Source of the DNA: Lates calcarifer
Lineage: Eukaryota > Chordata > Actinopteri > Centropomidae
Reading direction: 5' to 3'
Length of the DNA stretch: 64,000 bases
NCBI RefSeq assembly: GCF_001640805.2
Contig: NC_066853.1
Coordinates: forward strand, 24,816,378 to 24,880,377
Part shown: piece after piece, positions 26,061-38,510 of the stretch
Layout: every line of letters starts with the position of its first letter
Numbering within the stretch: position 1 is the first letter of the stretch
The notes under the pieces: generated by a model
Database searches by the model: none
What the model was told of the DNA's origin: nothing
Seen by the model: only the letters and a program-made list of their open reading frames with translations
Made by a program: the position numbers and the translations under genes

Positions 26061-27621
26061 AGATAAAATGTATTATTGTGACAGCCTGCAGGCCATACTG
26101 TTGTATAATTTCGATGAAAATGTATTCAGATTTTATTGTGGTCAGGCTGTCATGAAGGCAGAGCTTCATTGTATGGCAGAGTCATTACAGAGGAGCAGGC
26201 AGGAAGCTGCTCCCATCTCTGTTGAACAAGCACAGCTAATGCATTATTTGTGAAGCTTCTATATTTTAGAGCGGTTTTGCTATTGGGACATTTCTCTCTG
26301 ACATCATCATTAGAAGAGACAAATTTAATGCTATTCTGTTCTATGTTGGTGTTATCATTTGCTCCATTCCACAGTCATTTTTATAATTCCTAATGTTATT
26401 ACAACACTATTGAACATGACAGCTCTATTCCTCTGTTGTCTTCTATTACCTCTCAGTGTAAGCAGTGATGACTCCATGCTGCAATTATCCCCATGAAACA
26501 GACAACAAGTCCATTTAAACAGATTTCATTTAGCAGTAATAAAACCTGATCTGTGCTCTGATCCCTGCCTTAAGGCCATGCTGGTGAATCTCCCACGTGG
26601 CTGTGTGTTTCTGTTGTAATAATCCACTATGCTGACATTAAAGAGAGATGGTTAAGATTAGATTACCCAGCCTTGTGTTCGGGCCACACAGTAATTGGGT
26701 TATGTAGGCACATTTTCTCCTCATCCCTATCCAATGCACAGGCCTGTCTGTCCGTTCATCTCCTTGCCTGTGTCCTTCCTTCTTTCCTCATCACTAATCC
26801 CCCCCCCCCCCCCCCACACGCTTGTCCAGCTTCTGCAGTGGGCCGGAAAACACAGATTTTGAACATATCTCAAATAGTAGGGACAAGGTTATGACTTGAA
26901 ATGAAAGCTCTGAAATTTGTTCAAATCTGTAGAGAGGTCAGGGACTGTTGCGATTTATTTTCTGAGTTGCCTGATAGATACAAAATATGTTATTGTTCTG
27001 TTGAGCTGGAGGTGAACCCAGACTGTTGACCTTTAGATATTTTCTGCACGGAAACACAACCTAGCCAAATGAGGAAGAAAAGAACATTTTGCAGTCATGA
27101 AAGCACCTCATATTAGTTATGGAAAAGTCATCAAGGCTACAGTTGGCTCCCAGTACGAAGAAATACAGGCAAATATGATAAAGTTCTGAAAATGCTCAGA
27201 ATTTCACTGCACTGTATTGCCTGTTTTATTACCCCAGGTAAGGTTAGGTCATCCAGCAGATTTGTATTACAGCTAACCATGGACAATAGGTAATCCATAG
27301 ATAATTCAGTTTCATTGAAGGTGCTTGTGTTAAGAGCTCAGGCCAGGGCTAAAGAGAACTCTGTGCAAGCTCTTTATTCTGAATCCTCTGTCTCAACAAT
27401 TTCTGGGTAAACAGTTGAGTTACAGTGTCACAAAGAAGAAGAATGTGGACTTTGACCTGTTTGACTGACCAATGCGGTGCCTTGCCAGATGATGTTACAT
27501 TGCATTGCCAAGTTCAACTTGTTGGAGACATTGCCCAAAGACTTTTGTTGTATTAGATGCATTTTCTTTTTGTTATCAAAGTCAAAGCTTGATTTTCTCT
27601 TTCTGTTCTCTCTCCCATCAG

Positions 27622-29126
27622 ACACAGAGAGTTTGGTCAATGGGAATCACCAGGCCAGTCCAGCCCAGTCTCCCCCAGCTCCTGGAGAGAGAATCCAGTC
27701 AGAGCACAGTGCAATCGTCAGCTCCATTGAGAAGGACCTCCAGGACATCATGGACTCCCTAGTCATGGATGACCCCCAGCCTTCTTCCTTGGAAGCCAAA
27801 AAGCCTCCTGGTGGCCCAGCAATTCCCCACTCCCCCCTGTCACCCATGGTCAATGGAGGGGGACGGTATCTGCTGTCCCCTCCTACCAGCCCAGGGGCCA
27901 TGTCTGTGGGGTCCAGCTATGAGAATACATCCCCTCCCTTTTCCCCCCTCTCCTCACCCTCAGCAGCCAGCAGTGGGAGCTTTACCAGCCCATCTCCTAG
28001 TGGAGGACCCCAGGACCAGAGTTCTTCTCTGCCGCCAGTGCCTGTACGCTCCTCTAGCTACAATTTCACTTCCCAGCCTCCACCTGTACCCCAGCCACGG
28101 ACCATACTGCCTAACTTCAGCAGCAGTGGGGCGGGCCAGAAGGTTCAGGAAAGCCCCAGGCTGCAGAGGAAGTTCTTAACAGAGGCTCCTCCAAGCCCCA
28201 AGCCAAACCGCAGAGGACTAGGCCAAGATGGGTCTGAGAGCCCTCGACAGACCCCCCTTCTGTCTTCTAATGAATCTCTCAATAGTAGAAACATTGTGCC
28301 AAGTAGCCCCAGACTCGCTCCCAAATTCCCTACCTGTTCATCCCCATCTCCCTCCAGTCCCAGGACCATGACAACCACGGTGCTCCAGGAAAGGCCTGCC
28401 AGCCCTTTCAGAGAGCAAACCTCTCTAGCTGATCGCTCCTTCACCTCGAGCCCTTCCAGGCAGCTTTCCCAACCTGCCAGACCCTTCCAGCCTCCCTTGG
28501 ACCCCATTGTCCATGTCATCCAAGGATCACCGCTTCAGCAGCATCCACGTTCACTGCAGCCCCCCGAAAGCCCTCGCATGGCCAGGAGGAACCTGGAGCT
28601 GAATGGAGGCAGCGGAGCGAGCAGCACTATGAGGGAGCTGCCTCCACTTAGCCCCTCCATGGCTCGGAGAGGGGTTCCAGTACTCCCAGGGGCGCTACCA
28701 GGGACAGTCCCCACCTTGAGGACTCCAGATAGTCCCTCAAGTCTTGGCAAGCTTGTTCCAGAGAGTCCCAGACTCAGACGAAAGTCTGGATCCACTTCTG
28801 AGGAGCTGATGTGCAGCAGGGGGATCAGAGCCCGCAGTCCCTCACCTACCTCTGCAATGATAGAGGGCGGTGGTGGTGGAGCAGGAGTGCGGAAAGCAAG
28901 CTTTGGGAACTCTCTATCTCCTGCTTACAGTCTGGGCTCCTTGCCTGGCTCGTCCCCTGTAGCCAGCCCTAGAACCCATAGGAAGATGTCTGCAGGGAGA
29001 CCCCACCCTGGGATGAGGGAGAGGAAGAACAGCATCACAGAAATCAGCGACAATGAGGACGAGCTGCTGGAGTACCACCGACGACAGAGAGAGGAGAGGC
29101 TCCGAGAGCAGGAAATGGAGAGACTG
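27622..29126 (+). CDS. phldb1: phldb1 exon w2: large Ser/Pro-rich exon
   Basis: A 1505-nt exon (2 nt plus 501 codons), between a CTCCCATCAG acceptor and a CTG/GTGAGT donor. It starts ..TESLVNGNH and then SSIEKDLQDIMDSLV, a short conserved helix. A long low-complexity Ser/Pro region follows, including GGRYLLSPPTSPGAMSVGSS. The middle carries seven Ser-Pro-Arg sites, most followed by a basic residue (for example ESPRLQRK, ESPRMARR, ESPRLRRK), typical of proline-directed or basophilic kinase targets; phosphorylation is inferred. The end, RERKNSITEISDNEDELLEY and the basic/acidic stretch to EQEMERL, begins the central coiled coil. The exon is clearly higher in GC than its introns. Four other-frame ORFs overlapping it are shadows. 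An internal in-frame ATG at 27750 has a good start context (A at -3, G at +4) and could serve an isoform starting in the upstream intron. Confidence 0.97.
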
Positions 29127-29769
29127 GTGAGTCAGGAACATGTCACCAGGAAACTACTATAATTCAGTTTACATTTAAAAAGAACTATTCTCATTAACAT
29201 ACTCAAAAACTTTTTCACTTAAAGGTTACAGCAACTTAGCTTAATTTATAACAGGATTTTTACACATGCTTTTGGGTTAATATTATATTTGTAGTGTATA
29301 GTTGTAGTTTCTAACACAGCATCTCTGTGACTGTTTTCTACTTATTATCACAATATCACAATATCACAATATAAAGGTTATTCGGGGTTAGACAGGTAGT
29401 TCAAAACTGATATTGTTTGTTATACTAAAGGTGATGCAGGTTTGTTTGCAGGTTTGGGAATAGGGCTGCAACTAATAGAAAATAAATATGTTTTTTTTTT
29501 TCAGTTAAAATGCTTGTTTAATCTGAAAACTGTAAAAAATGTCCATTGCAAGTTCCCAGAGCCCAAGGTATAATATTAAAACTTATTGTTTTGTCCAACC
29601 AACAGTCAAAATAAAACCAGCAAATCCTCATTTGACTAGCTGGAATCAGGACATGATATTCTCCCTAAAATACAGCTGGAAATTCAATCAGGATACTTAA
29701 GGCTAGATTTGAATTTCTCTTCTGTAGCCTGAAATGTCAGACAAAGAAGTCAAGTCAGTTGCATTTAGG

Positions 29770-29900
29770 TAGAGGTGTGTCAATTGTGTGCTAGCAAATG
29801 GACGGTTGCAGGTATTTAAAATAACAGTGCCCACTATCTCCTCAGTGTGCCCTTGAGCAAGGCACTGAACCCTCAAACTATTCCAGTTGAAATGGGCTAT
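29770..29900 (+). repeat. degenerate SINE fragment (CCTTGAGCAAGGCACTGAAC family)
   Basis: CAGTGTGCCCTTGAGCAAGG followed by CACTGAACCCTCAAAC is the typical body of a tRNA-derived fish SINE I remember. The region before it, from the (T)AGGTAGAGGTG onward, may be its decayed head. Confidence 0.5.
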
Positions 29901-32900
29901 GCTTATTTCTAACTAGAGGGGATTATACAAATGGCCTATTTTCCCTAAGTTCTAACTTAATTAAGTTCTCTTTTTTTCCCTTGATGGAGAACAAAGCTTC
30001 CAAAAGTGGTAGTCATTTCTGTTGCATGTAAATTCATAAGTGACCTTTTTTCATATCAAAAACGACTACAACTGAGGTAACTGAAAAAACTCCTGAAAAG
30101 TCCAGCTCTTTCTTTTAAGTAGTTTGATAAGTTTATGCACATTCTTCTTAGAATTTTCATCAAAAAGTAGTAAGCATATGATTTTATATTTAATGGATCC
30201 AATCTGAGGTCAGAAAACTGCCCTAGGCACGTTCAAACTCATCTTTAAGAATTTCATTAGTATGATTATCAGTGAAAGAGTTCCAGTTTGTGATGAAATA
30301 TTACCAATATTCTTGCAGAGGCTTGGTCTAAGTCAAATCTGATTGACCTCCTGCAGGAAGGGAGCGTATTGCTTGCAGTATCTCCATTGAGATCATTTAT
30401 GGGCCTGGTTACTCCTCCTTTTCCAAACAAACATGAACTGTCTGTAACTTGGCTTTCAGCTGTCTAAACTGCTGCTGACATGCAGTCTCAGGGCGCCCAG
30501 ATGAGCCCATAGCAACTGCATTGTTTGTTGTTTCCTAAACTGAACAGAGGGGGTAGGGAGCAGCAGTAGACATCTTGAACTTGTCTGCCAGTCTGAATGA
30601 AACTGCAGAGGCCAAGTCCTTTAAAAAGCCTTTATATGTGTTTGTGCCTGTGTGAGAAGGCATCTGTCTGCCCTGCTTGAAATTACAAAATAGATGTTTT
30701 TAAAGAGTGAGACTGTGTGAAGCCAGCTCAGTTGGACAGACTGACAACATGCCTTCTATCTCTGTGTACGAGGTCATATTCTCGTACCTCCGGGAGAGGC
30801 CTCATAGTAAAACAGTCTTCAGCACTGCATCCATACACCAATTGCTATAAGGCCGGTTGAGAGAGATCTGCTCAAGTTTGTTTTATTTCCAAGACAGGCT
30901 GTTGATGTCTGTTGATATTTCTCATTTGATAGCAGCAGTTGGCATATTGACATTTTGTGAATTATCAGATACCAGTCAGTAAGTGTTAGATTTGATTGTT
31001 ACCACAGGTATAGAGCCTTTCCCCCTTTCTCATCTTTCACCAGTCTGAAGTTTAAAATGAACATCTCCTGACCTGTATCTGCATGATTTTATACACTGCA
31101 GTGGTGCCACATGATTGGAAAACTGCACAGTGAGCAGGTGTTTCTGATAAAGTGCCTGGTGAGTGTCAATGTAACAACGTGAACTTCAGGTTGTTTCAGA
31201 GGTAGTAAAACCTCATTCAGAAGCACACTGACATTTGTAATAGTGCAAATTACTAGAAATCCAACTCTTCAACATACAACCCCATATTTGTCTTGACAGG
31301 AATGTTAATTTATAGAGAACAATCAAATGTAATTATGTAATTGTTATCCAATGTTTCAGTTCTAGTGTCTTTTAAAAAATGTAGTTTCCCACATGCCCAA
31401 GACCATCATGAGTTAAACAGCGCTGAGTTAACAGACTGAGAGATAATGCATGAGAATGAACAAACAACTGCATTTCTGTTTTTTAGGCAGCAGAGATTAC
31501 AACAGAAAGTTAGAGAGATGACCATAGAGGCGAGTGTTTCTGTGTCTCACAGTTAAACTGTTGAAATGGTGTGTATGCACACTGCTGTGCTGTAAACATT
31601 TTCACGAGTGCTGTAGTTTTTTTAACTGTTAAGCATAATTAAAATCAAGGTTCAAATGGTTCTGACACTCATATCATCAATAGTAGTATCAATAGTAAAC
31701 ACCTTAAACACATTTCAGTTTTTTTTTTTTTTCAAAAAATAACCTCAATGAGAGATTACATTGAGTTAAGCTAGCAGAAGCAGAACAGCAGCTAACCCAT
31801 GAAATCAGGACTTGAGTTCTTTAAAATCCAAAAGCAGCCTGTAAAACTTGTTTCTACTTGTGTTTTCTTTGTACATTCAATGAATTCAGTTGTTCAATAT
31901 TATTTTTGGTAATTAACTAAATTACCAAAAACTAAAACTTAATGCAGAGTACCCAGGTGTTAAACAGTTGTGGTGAGTTACAATGCCAACTAACTGAAAG
32001 GAGTGTCATTACAACACATGCCCATATTAGCCTTCATATCCCAGTGTGTCAAACCTTAAATCCTTTGTTCTCATTGTAAGGTCATTAACCTCAGCAACCT
32101 GTGGACTAGTACAACAACAGGCACGCAAAGAAAAAATATTTACATTAGATTTGAACAAATAGTTCATGTCATATTCATGGCATTTATGTCAAGTAAATAA
32201 GTCATATTTACTTGCCCTAAGCAAGGGCTGCCTGAGACACAGAGGCAAGATTCCTCAGCAGCCTGTTATGTTATTGTATTTTTCAAGCACAGAAACTCAC
32301 AGCTCTTTGAGGAGGCAGGGCGTGGAGCTGCAGGGCCTGTAATTAGTCACAGTTGACTCACTGTCAGGACAGATTTTTCTTGCCCCAGAGCGTCTGCATT
32401 TAAAGCATTTCACACACAGCCTGCTACTCATTCACACAACTGATTACCAAAAAACAAAGTTATATGAAGTGAGTTCTAGGAGAAGTTTATTCAGTAAAAA
32501 GAGTCTTATTGTGAAATCAACAGGAGTACACAGCTCAGAGGCAGCAGGAGGCTGTGGGGAGATTGGGGAGATACAGCTACACTCGTATACTGATGTACTG
32601 ATTTATTAGCCTGATATTGAAATTTGAATGGGTTTTAGCTGGTTGATGTTGTTTAAATGTAGTTTAATTACATTTTACCACTGCATAATATCCCATACAC
32701 CAATAAGTTAAAATCCTAGAGAAATACTGATTTTTCTCATAAATTCTGATAATGGTATATTGCCCAATAGTTTTTTTTTTTTTTTAAGAAAACACACAAC
32801 ATGAACAAACTATCTTGATACAGATCCCTTAGTTTTTTTTTGTGAGAATCCACACTAAGCTGGAAAATTTACAGTAAAAAGACTTTTTTAGTCTTTTCAT

Positions 32901-33383
32901 TGCTCTCTGTTGGACAAAATATGCAAGAGACCTCAAACCTATTTTGGCATTTTAAACAGCAATTTCAGCAATTTCTTGTCATTTCTTGACTGTCTGCAAT
33001 AAGCTGATACTGGTCAGGATGATTTGTCAGTTTAGATATAAAGTGGAGCATGAGGGAAGATTTTTGGGAGATTTTTTTTTTATCAAACTAGTAAATTATA
33101 TTTCACTAAAACAGCACTTACACTACAATTTCAGAGTCCATCTTGGGGAATAATAATATGATGCTAAGGCAGTTACTGAACCTTTTTGCATTCTGTAGAA
33201 CACGCTGGATCAAGACACAACACAATGATGAAGAGGACTCTTTTTACTGGTTGATTCACTTTTCTGTGATGCGCTTGACAGTCTCTCTCTTTAGTCTTTT
33301 TAGTGACTCCTGGACACCCCACACCTGTTGATGTACAGTATTTTGTTGAGACGCTAGTTTTACAAAAAGTCCCCTGCACCTCC

Positions 33384-33433
33384 TTAAAGGGGAACTCCAC
33401 TGATTTTACACATTAAGGTCAGTTTACTCATCA
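33384..33433 (+). repeat. head of a dispersed repeat, copy 2
   Basis: Begins TTAAAGGGGAACTCCACTGA and matches the copy at 5363-5412. Downstream, GCATCATGGGAATAGTAGGA near 33560 parallels the downstream part of copy 1, so the element probably extends several hundred bases. Confidence 0.65.
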
Positions 33434-36400
33434 TTGAGATAACCCTGATGATGTCATCGGTCAAACATTTGATAGAAAACCTATGTTATTCTCTGAGAAC
33501 ATGGAGTTTAAGGACATTTCACAGACAGAGATAGTCAAAGGAACAGTTACATTGAGATGCATCATGGGAATAGTAGGATTCAGTGTCTTTCGAGCTTGAC
33601 CCTAAGTAGAAACTAAAAGTCAGAATATCTGGGCTTCTGCTGGGTCAGTTTTTAATCCTCTCATAAGTCTCCCAAATTCATGGAAGTGCTGTACTAAATT
33701 GCTGCAATATTTTGATTGGCCTCCAAACAAGTATGGATACTATATTATTATCCTGTCTACCCTGAGTGTCTTAGTTTCTCATGGTGTTTCATAGTTGCGC
33801 CCTGATCAGAAATAAGTAACAGGGAAAACACTTAATACTTGTAAGCTTTTACTTCCATTTTAAGAAAGAAGATGTTCACATTTAAAAATGTGCATCAGTC
33901 TGAAATAGGGGCATATGGGAAATGTGGGCAGTTAAAAAGATCACATCCCACCCAAATCAGTTAAATGATACCGGTGTCTAATGACAGGGAAAACAGAATT
34001 TAATTCAGCTAAATTATGTTTTCCTTCAGAGGCCAGAGGTAAGCCCTCTCTAATGGCCAGTCTGCAGGGAAGATTATTTCCCTGTGTCCATCTGATCCAA
34101 GCTGTCTAGCCTGGCACCTCTCTATCCACTTGGCCATCTGACTGACACAGTGTCTTGGCAAACACACTTGGCATATGAATCGAGTCGCAGCGTGCTTCAT
34201 CTGTGGCAGACACACGTACCAGTTTCTGTCCACTAAAGATGACCTCATCTTTCCTATGACGTTGACGTAAGATGACACCAGTGATTTTAATGACTGGTCA
34301 CTTTTGTAACATATTGGATCAGACCTGTATGTGTCTGCTGTTACTTAGAGGGGGCATTAAGTGAGTTTCTCTGTCGTATGGCATCAAATTACCAGGGCAA
34401 TGTTGCATGCAACCAGCACTGCAAGACATTTCAGTTGCTAGAAAGCTTTAAAGCTTCTCTTTCAACCCAGAATATTAAATGACAAAAGCCTGGTACACCA
34501 GGTTGTCATTCACCATGTTTGAGGATGAAGAACTCCTGATTGATTTCCACTTGAATTAGCCAACTTGACTTGGTAGTGTGATGGCTCTGGGGACTGCCTG
34601 AGTCAGTTGGAGAAGGAGATCTGTTGTTTCAATCCCTACTGGTCGCTACTAGAGGCTGGTAAAGGTCACAGATTGCTTAATGCATCTTTAATAAAGGCAT
34701 ACTCATGGCTTTTTCTTAGAAGCACATCTTTCCCCGGATTTTTCTAGAACTCCCATGGAAATATAAGTGATAGGGCTCCTGTTCTGAATATTTTCCTGAA
34801 GAGAGATTTCATTTGGTGAAAATCCAAAAGGAAGTTCAACTCTGCCCTTTATCATTATCATATAACCAACAAACAACTTAACTAGTCTCATTCTCTAGGC
34901 CATCAGGGTGTCACAAATGTTGTCTGTGATTGACATGCAGAAAAGTCTTTCCTGCATGGTTGGCATCTTTGCTACTGTCCATGAGGATTAGCAGACCAAA
35001 TATACCCCTACACTTGTCGAACAGAACACCACACACGTATACCAGCATCTTGTAGAACACGACCAAATATATCCAGGCACTGTGGGACACCAAACCTGCC
35101 CACCTAAGCAGCCAAATATATCCTGCACCTACACTGATACAAAGTGCTGTACCAACTCTCTGACCAGCGGGTGTAACTTTATTCATGCTGAAGTCAAGTC
35201 TTCTGTAATTTAAGGTAGAGGAAGAAGAGGAAATAATAAATATTTAGACTACTGGATCATCCTGCCCATTTGAATGGCTGTGTTTAAGTCGTCAGTGGCA
35301 GATTACTATGATTTTGAATGTTTTGGTCAAAAACTAAACAGGGCCGGGAAACAGGAAAAAAGAGACAGGCTCAGAGAGATAAGACAGTTGAGTAGACTCT
35401 GTGGCTCTTTATCTGGGACAGCAATAAATCTGTTTCTCTGCCCATCCAAAGGAAAGCTGCAGTAATCCAGTCTTGAGACAGCACCAACAAATATGCCACG
35501 TGTGGATTTTCTCCACTGAAAACAAGTGCCACATCAGGACGCATCATTTCACTTGATGCAGTGTTGCTTTTACTCTTTCTCTACTGTTGCGTTTTAAAGA
35601 GTCATCAGTATTTAGATGATCCCTTGGCTGTTAGTGGCTTTGGCTGAAAAGGTTTTAGCTAATGTGTAGTTGTATTTTTAAATTAGAAACATACTGTTAT
35701 AACTGCAGCAGTGCTTCTGCTGTTGTATGCTATCTCCACTAGAGGGGGTCATTTAACTGTTCAGTACTCTGCAGTCCACTTTGTCCAGACCAACTTTCAC
35801 TTCCTTTATGCTGTTTATAGGTAATTGTGTGGTTAGTTAGATATTGCTCAGAAATTATTAAGACCCAAAAATACACTAAATAAATAAACAGCATGAAATG
35901 AATACTCATATGAATAAATACAGAGAAAATATATCATTCAAGAATCACATTTTTAAATAATCCAATAAATCTTGGCTGTTGCTGGTCTGAAGAGCAGGCA
36001 GTCAGCTGCATAACTGGCTCTACCATGGTTGTCTTGACTGACAGACAAGGTCGTTGAGATTAAGTTGTATTATATATAACATGGACAAACTGCAAAAAAA
36101 ATAAATAAAATAAAATAAAAAAATAATAATAATTGAAATCTTTAAAAAGTGATGTGCAATTAAATGATTGTAAAAAGAAACAATATTAAAACATATTTCA
36201 TAATACTGAGCAGAATGTTCATTGGATTCTTGGGTTACACTGTGTTCTGTCTGGATGTATTGTTATGATTAGTTATTTCACTTAACATTGAAAAGTTTGG
36301 GGCTCCATTGGAGGAGAAGTTCACCTCAAATGTTATCAGGACGGGCAACCTCTTTTTCTGTGGACTACCCCTGTTGTGTAACATCTTAGCATACTGACAC

Positions 36401-36442
36401 ATGGAAATCCCTGATACCCTTAAACTGAACATAATTGTTTTA

Positions 36443-36850
36443 CAGTCCAGGCCATAAGTGTTTGAACAGCTGCACAAAAGAATGGATACCAATCTTAGTG
36501 CTAGATCTTAGCTTTACGTTTAAGTAGGTTTATGTCAATGTAGAAAGAACTGTGAGGGAGATAAAGCCAAATTGTGCCAAAATTGAAAGGGTTCAAAAGT
36601 AATTGGATGTTTGGCTACTAAATATTTCTTGGCCAGCTGTGTATTGTTCCAACAAAAGATCATGCATAAAAAAGCTCACACATGGCCCAGATCTAAGTGA
36701 GAGGTGAAAGCTGAGAGTTTAGGTTGAGATGGAGTTTGTCAATATGAGAAATAAATAGGTGACGAGTGAAGAAGATCATCACAAGGCTCAAAAAGAAAAA
36801 AAAAGAACAGTCTCTCCAACAGATCAGAGGTAGTTGCTTTCCCAACATCA
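36443..36850 (+). repeat. probable DNA-transposon remnant (GTCCAGGCCATAAGTGTTTG)
   Basis: CAGTCCAGGCCATAAGTGTT, AAAAGTAATTGGATGTTTGG and AAGAAGATCATCACAAGGCT follow the order of a non-autonomous DNA element I recall from zebrafish and other fish. Neither borders nor target duplication could be fixed. No ORF. Confidence 0.45.
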
Positions 36851-37299
36851 ACAGCTGGGTATGTGTTAAATGATACCAACCAGTCTATAATGATGTAAAC
36901 CTACACAAATTAAACTGAGACTTGGCACTTTAATGTTACTTTTTTTTATTTCAAATTGAATGCACTGAAGCACAGAGCCTGAAGAACAAAAAGTGTGTAA
37001 CTCTTCAAATACTTACAGTCTGGAATGTAGCTGCAGCCATTTTACAGCCAAGAGAGAAATAATTACAAGACTGTGAGCAAATATGCATCAAACCTTTTTG
37101 AGTTTAATAGTGTTTAAAAGCATGTTTCATCCCTTTTATCTACACCTACAAGTTTTTTGTTTTTAACATCTGAAACTGAAGCTGTCACACTGTTTGCATG
37201 GATTACATTTATCAGCCTATTTCAGGCAAAGAGCAGACATCGGATACAGTATAACCTTCTACCTGGTGTATAAAGTTAGCCCCTTTGCTTTTCTTAGAA

Positions 37300-37589
37300 C
37301 CACCAAGCCACCTCCCACTTGAGGAAGTCCCTACATATGTTGATCTCTAACTCCACCCCTGTTCACACAGATTCCTCACCACCTCTCACAAGACTTGTGT
37401 AGGGGGGAGCTTAGGTAGGGGTGGGTGGGGTGGGGGTAAGACTTCTCTCCATCTGTCCCAAAGTAGCATGGCCAGTTGTGAAAGCACTTTACAGTACAGC
37501 AGGAGCTGTATGGAAGAACAGCTCTGAGGACTGAGACTTAGAGATCTGCAACATCTTCCAGTCCTACTAGAGAGCTGTAGAATACGGAA

Positions 37590-37590
<1 letters not shown>
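37300..37590 (+). promoter_or_regulatory. possible promoter region for the alternative first exon
   Basis: Upstream of the candidate exon are several CACCC/GGGTG boxes: CTCCACCCCTG near 37350 and GGGGTGGGTGGGGTGGGGGT near 37418, of the KLF/Sp type. No convincing TATA box is seen. The assignment rests only on position and these motifs. Confidence 0.3.

Positions 37591-37591
<1 letters not shown>

Positions 37592-37640
<49 letters not shown>
37592..37640. repeat. TG dinucleotide repeat just before the alternative exon
   Basis: About 24 TG units, ending 11 nt before the candidate ATG and followed by CTGTCAG. It could act as the pyrimidine-like tract of an acceptor or form part of a 5' UTR. Confidence 0.9.
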
Positions 37641-37641
<1 letters not shown>

Positions 37642-37651
37642 TGTCAGTGTC

Positions 37652-37789
37652 ATGGACCGGTATCATGTGCTGGGTGGCAGCAGGACTGTACCGGCGCTGA
37701 GACAGAGCAGGGAGCAGGCCGTGGTGTATATGCTCACTCTGGCTAAAGAGAAGCCGGTCTTCCTCAACAGTGTGGCAGCGCTCATGAAG
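37652..37789 (+). CDS. phldb1: candidate alternative first coding exon of phldb1 (46 codons)
   Basis: This open segment lies inside the 16-kb intron. It begins ATGGACCGG and ends AAG/GTAACT, with coding-like GC-rich third positions. The product starts MDRYHVLGGSRTVPALRQSR and ends VFLNSVAALMK. An in-frame TAG at 37568-37570 with no intervening ATG makes 37652 the first start in this frame. The 138 coding nt end in phase 0, the same phase as the acceptor at 45173, so it can be spliced to ERQRLETILNLCAEY to give a protein lacking the FHA and Ser/Pro regions. A CTGTCAG acceptor-like site at 37641-37647 just upstream suggests a preceding non-coding exon. As a cassette from that site it would be 142 nt and shift the frame, so an alternative N-terminus fits better. 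I do not recognise the peptide from memory. It could instead belong to an unrelated nested gene. Confidence 0.6.
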
Positions 37790-38184
37790 GTAACTGATGC
37801 CACTGCTAATATTAACAAAGCTCTGCCAGTTGTTGCTCTCTGGCTGGATTTTAAATAGACGGTGGATATTCCTGTGGTGGGCTCTTGGTTTTGATCTGAA
37901 TAATATGTGTACTGTTCAGGGACCACATGTGATGCTGTGTGGTTACATGCTTTCAACTGGCTCAGTCATAAAGATGAAGCTCAGGGGTTCAGGCCCTCAG
38001 ACTGTGTTGGTGGGATTTTATGTGTTCAGTTTGAGAAATATGTGACTTGTATTCATATTACTGCAAGTGAAATAACATAATATGTGATGTATGGGGATGC
38101 CTGTGAAATATCTCAGTAGTTCTATATGTTTTTTTTACCAGAAAAAAATGAGCATGAAAACAGAAATAGGTTTGTTAAGTATTT

Positions 38185-38510
38185 CAGGAAATGTAATTAT
38201 TCACTTTCTTGACTGGATTTAGATGAGACAATTGCGACCACCCTCATGTGTGTTAAGCAGCTGAAGGGCAATTAGTGCTAACACTGGCAGCATAGCTAAG
38301 CATAACTAAGTTAGCCTGACTCTGTCCAAAGGTAACAAAATCTGTCTACCAGCTCCTCCAGAGCTCACTTATTAATTACCTTTGAATAAAGCCAAGCTAG
38401 CTATGTCCTTCTGTCCCTAGTCTTTATGAAAAGCTAAACTAACCATTTTATGTAGACATATGAGATCAGTATTGATTTTCTCATTCAAGTCACAGAAGGA
38501 AAGTAGACAA
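38185..38510. repeat. fold-back pair of teleost repeat arms
   Basis: The left arm (about 38185-38350) reads TTTCAGGAAATG, TTCACTTTCTTGACTGG, AGATGAGACAATTGCGACC, then AGCCTGACTCTGTCCAAAGG and TAACAAAATC. The right arm (about 38390-38510) carries the same element inverted: GCCAAGCTAGCTATGTCC, TAGTCTTTATGAAAAGC, ACATATGAGATCAGTATTG. The arms are diverged. This is a known type of non-autonomous repeat in fish, and no coding content is seen. Confidence 0.65.

Larger units (their letters stand above)
19818..27621. other. phldb1 intron after exon w1
   Basis: A 7.8-kb intron holding a TG microsatellite (20689-20735), the hAT element, a C17 run (26799-26815) and a CpG island at about 24.8-26.1 kb. 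Otherwise AT-rich with no exon that I recognise. A 147-residue ORF starting in the TG repeat is an artefact. Confidence 0.8.

Noticed and set aside
28145..28519. 124-residue minus-strand ORF
   Set aside because: It is a shadow of the GC-rich Ser/Pro exon on the other strand. The same holds for the minus-strand ORFs at 27647-27901, 28535-28795 and 28914-29141.
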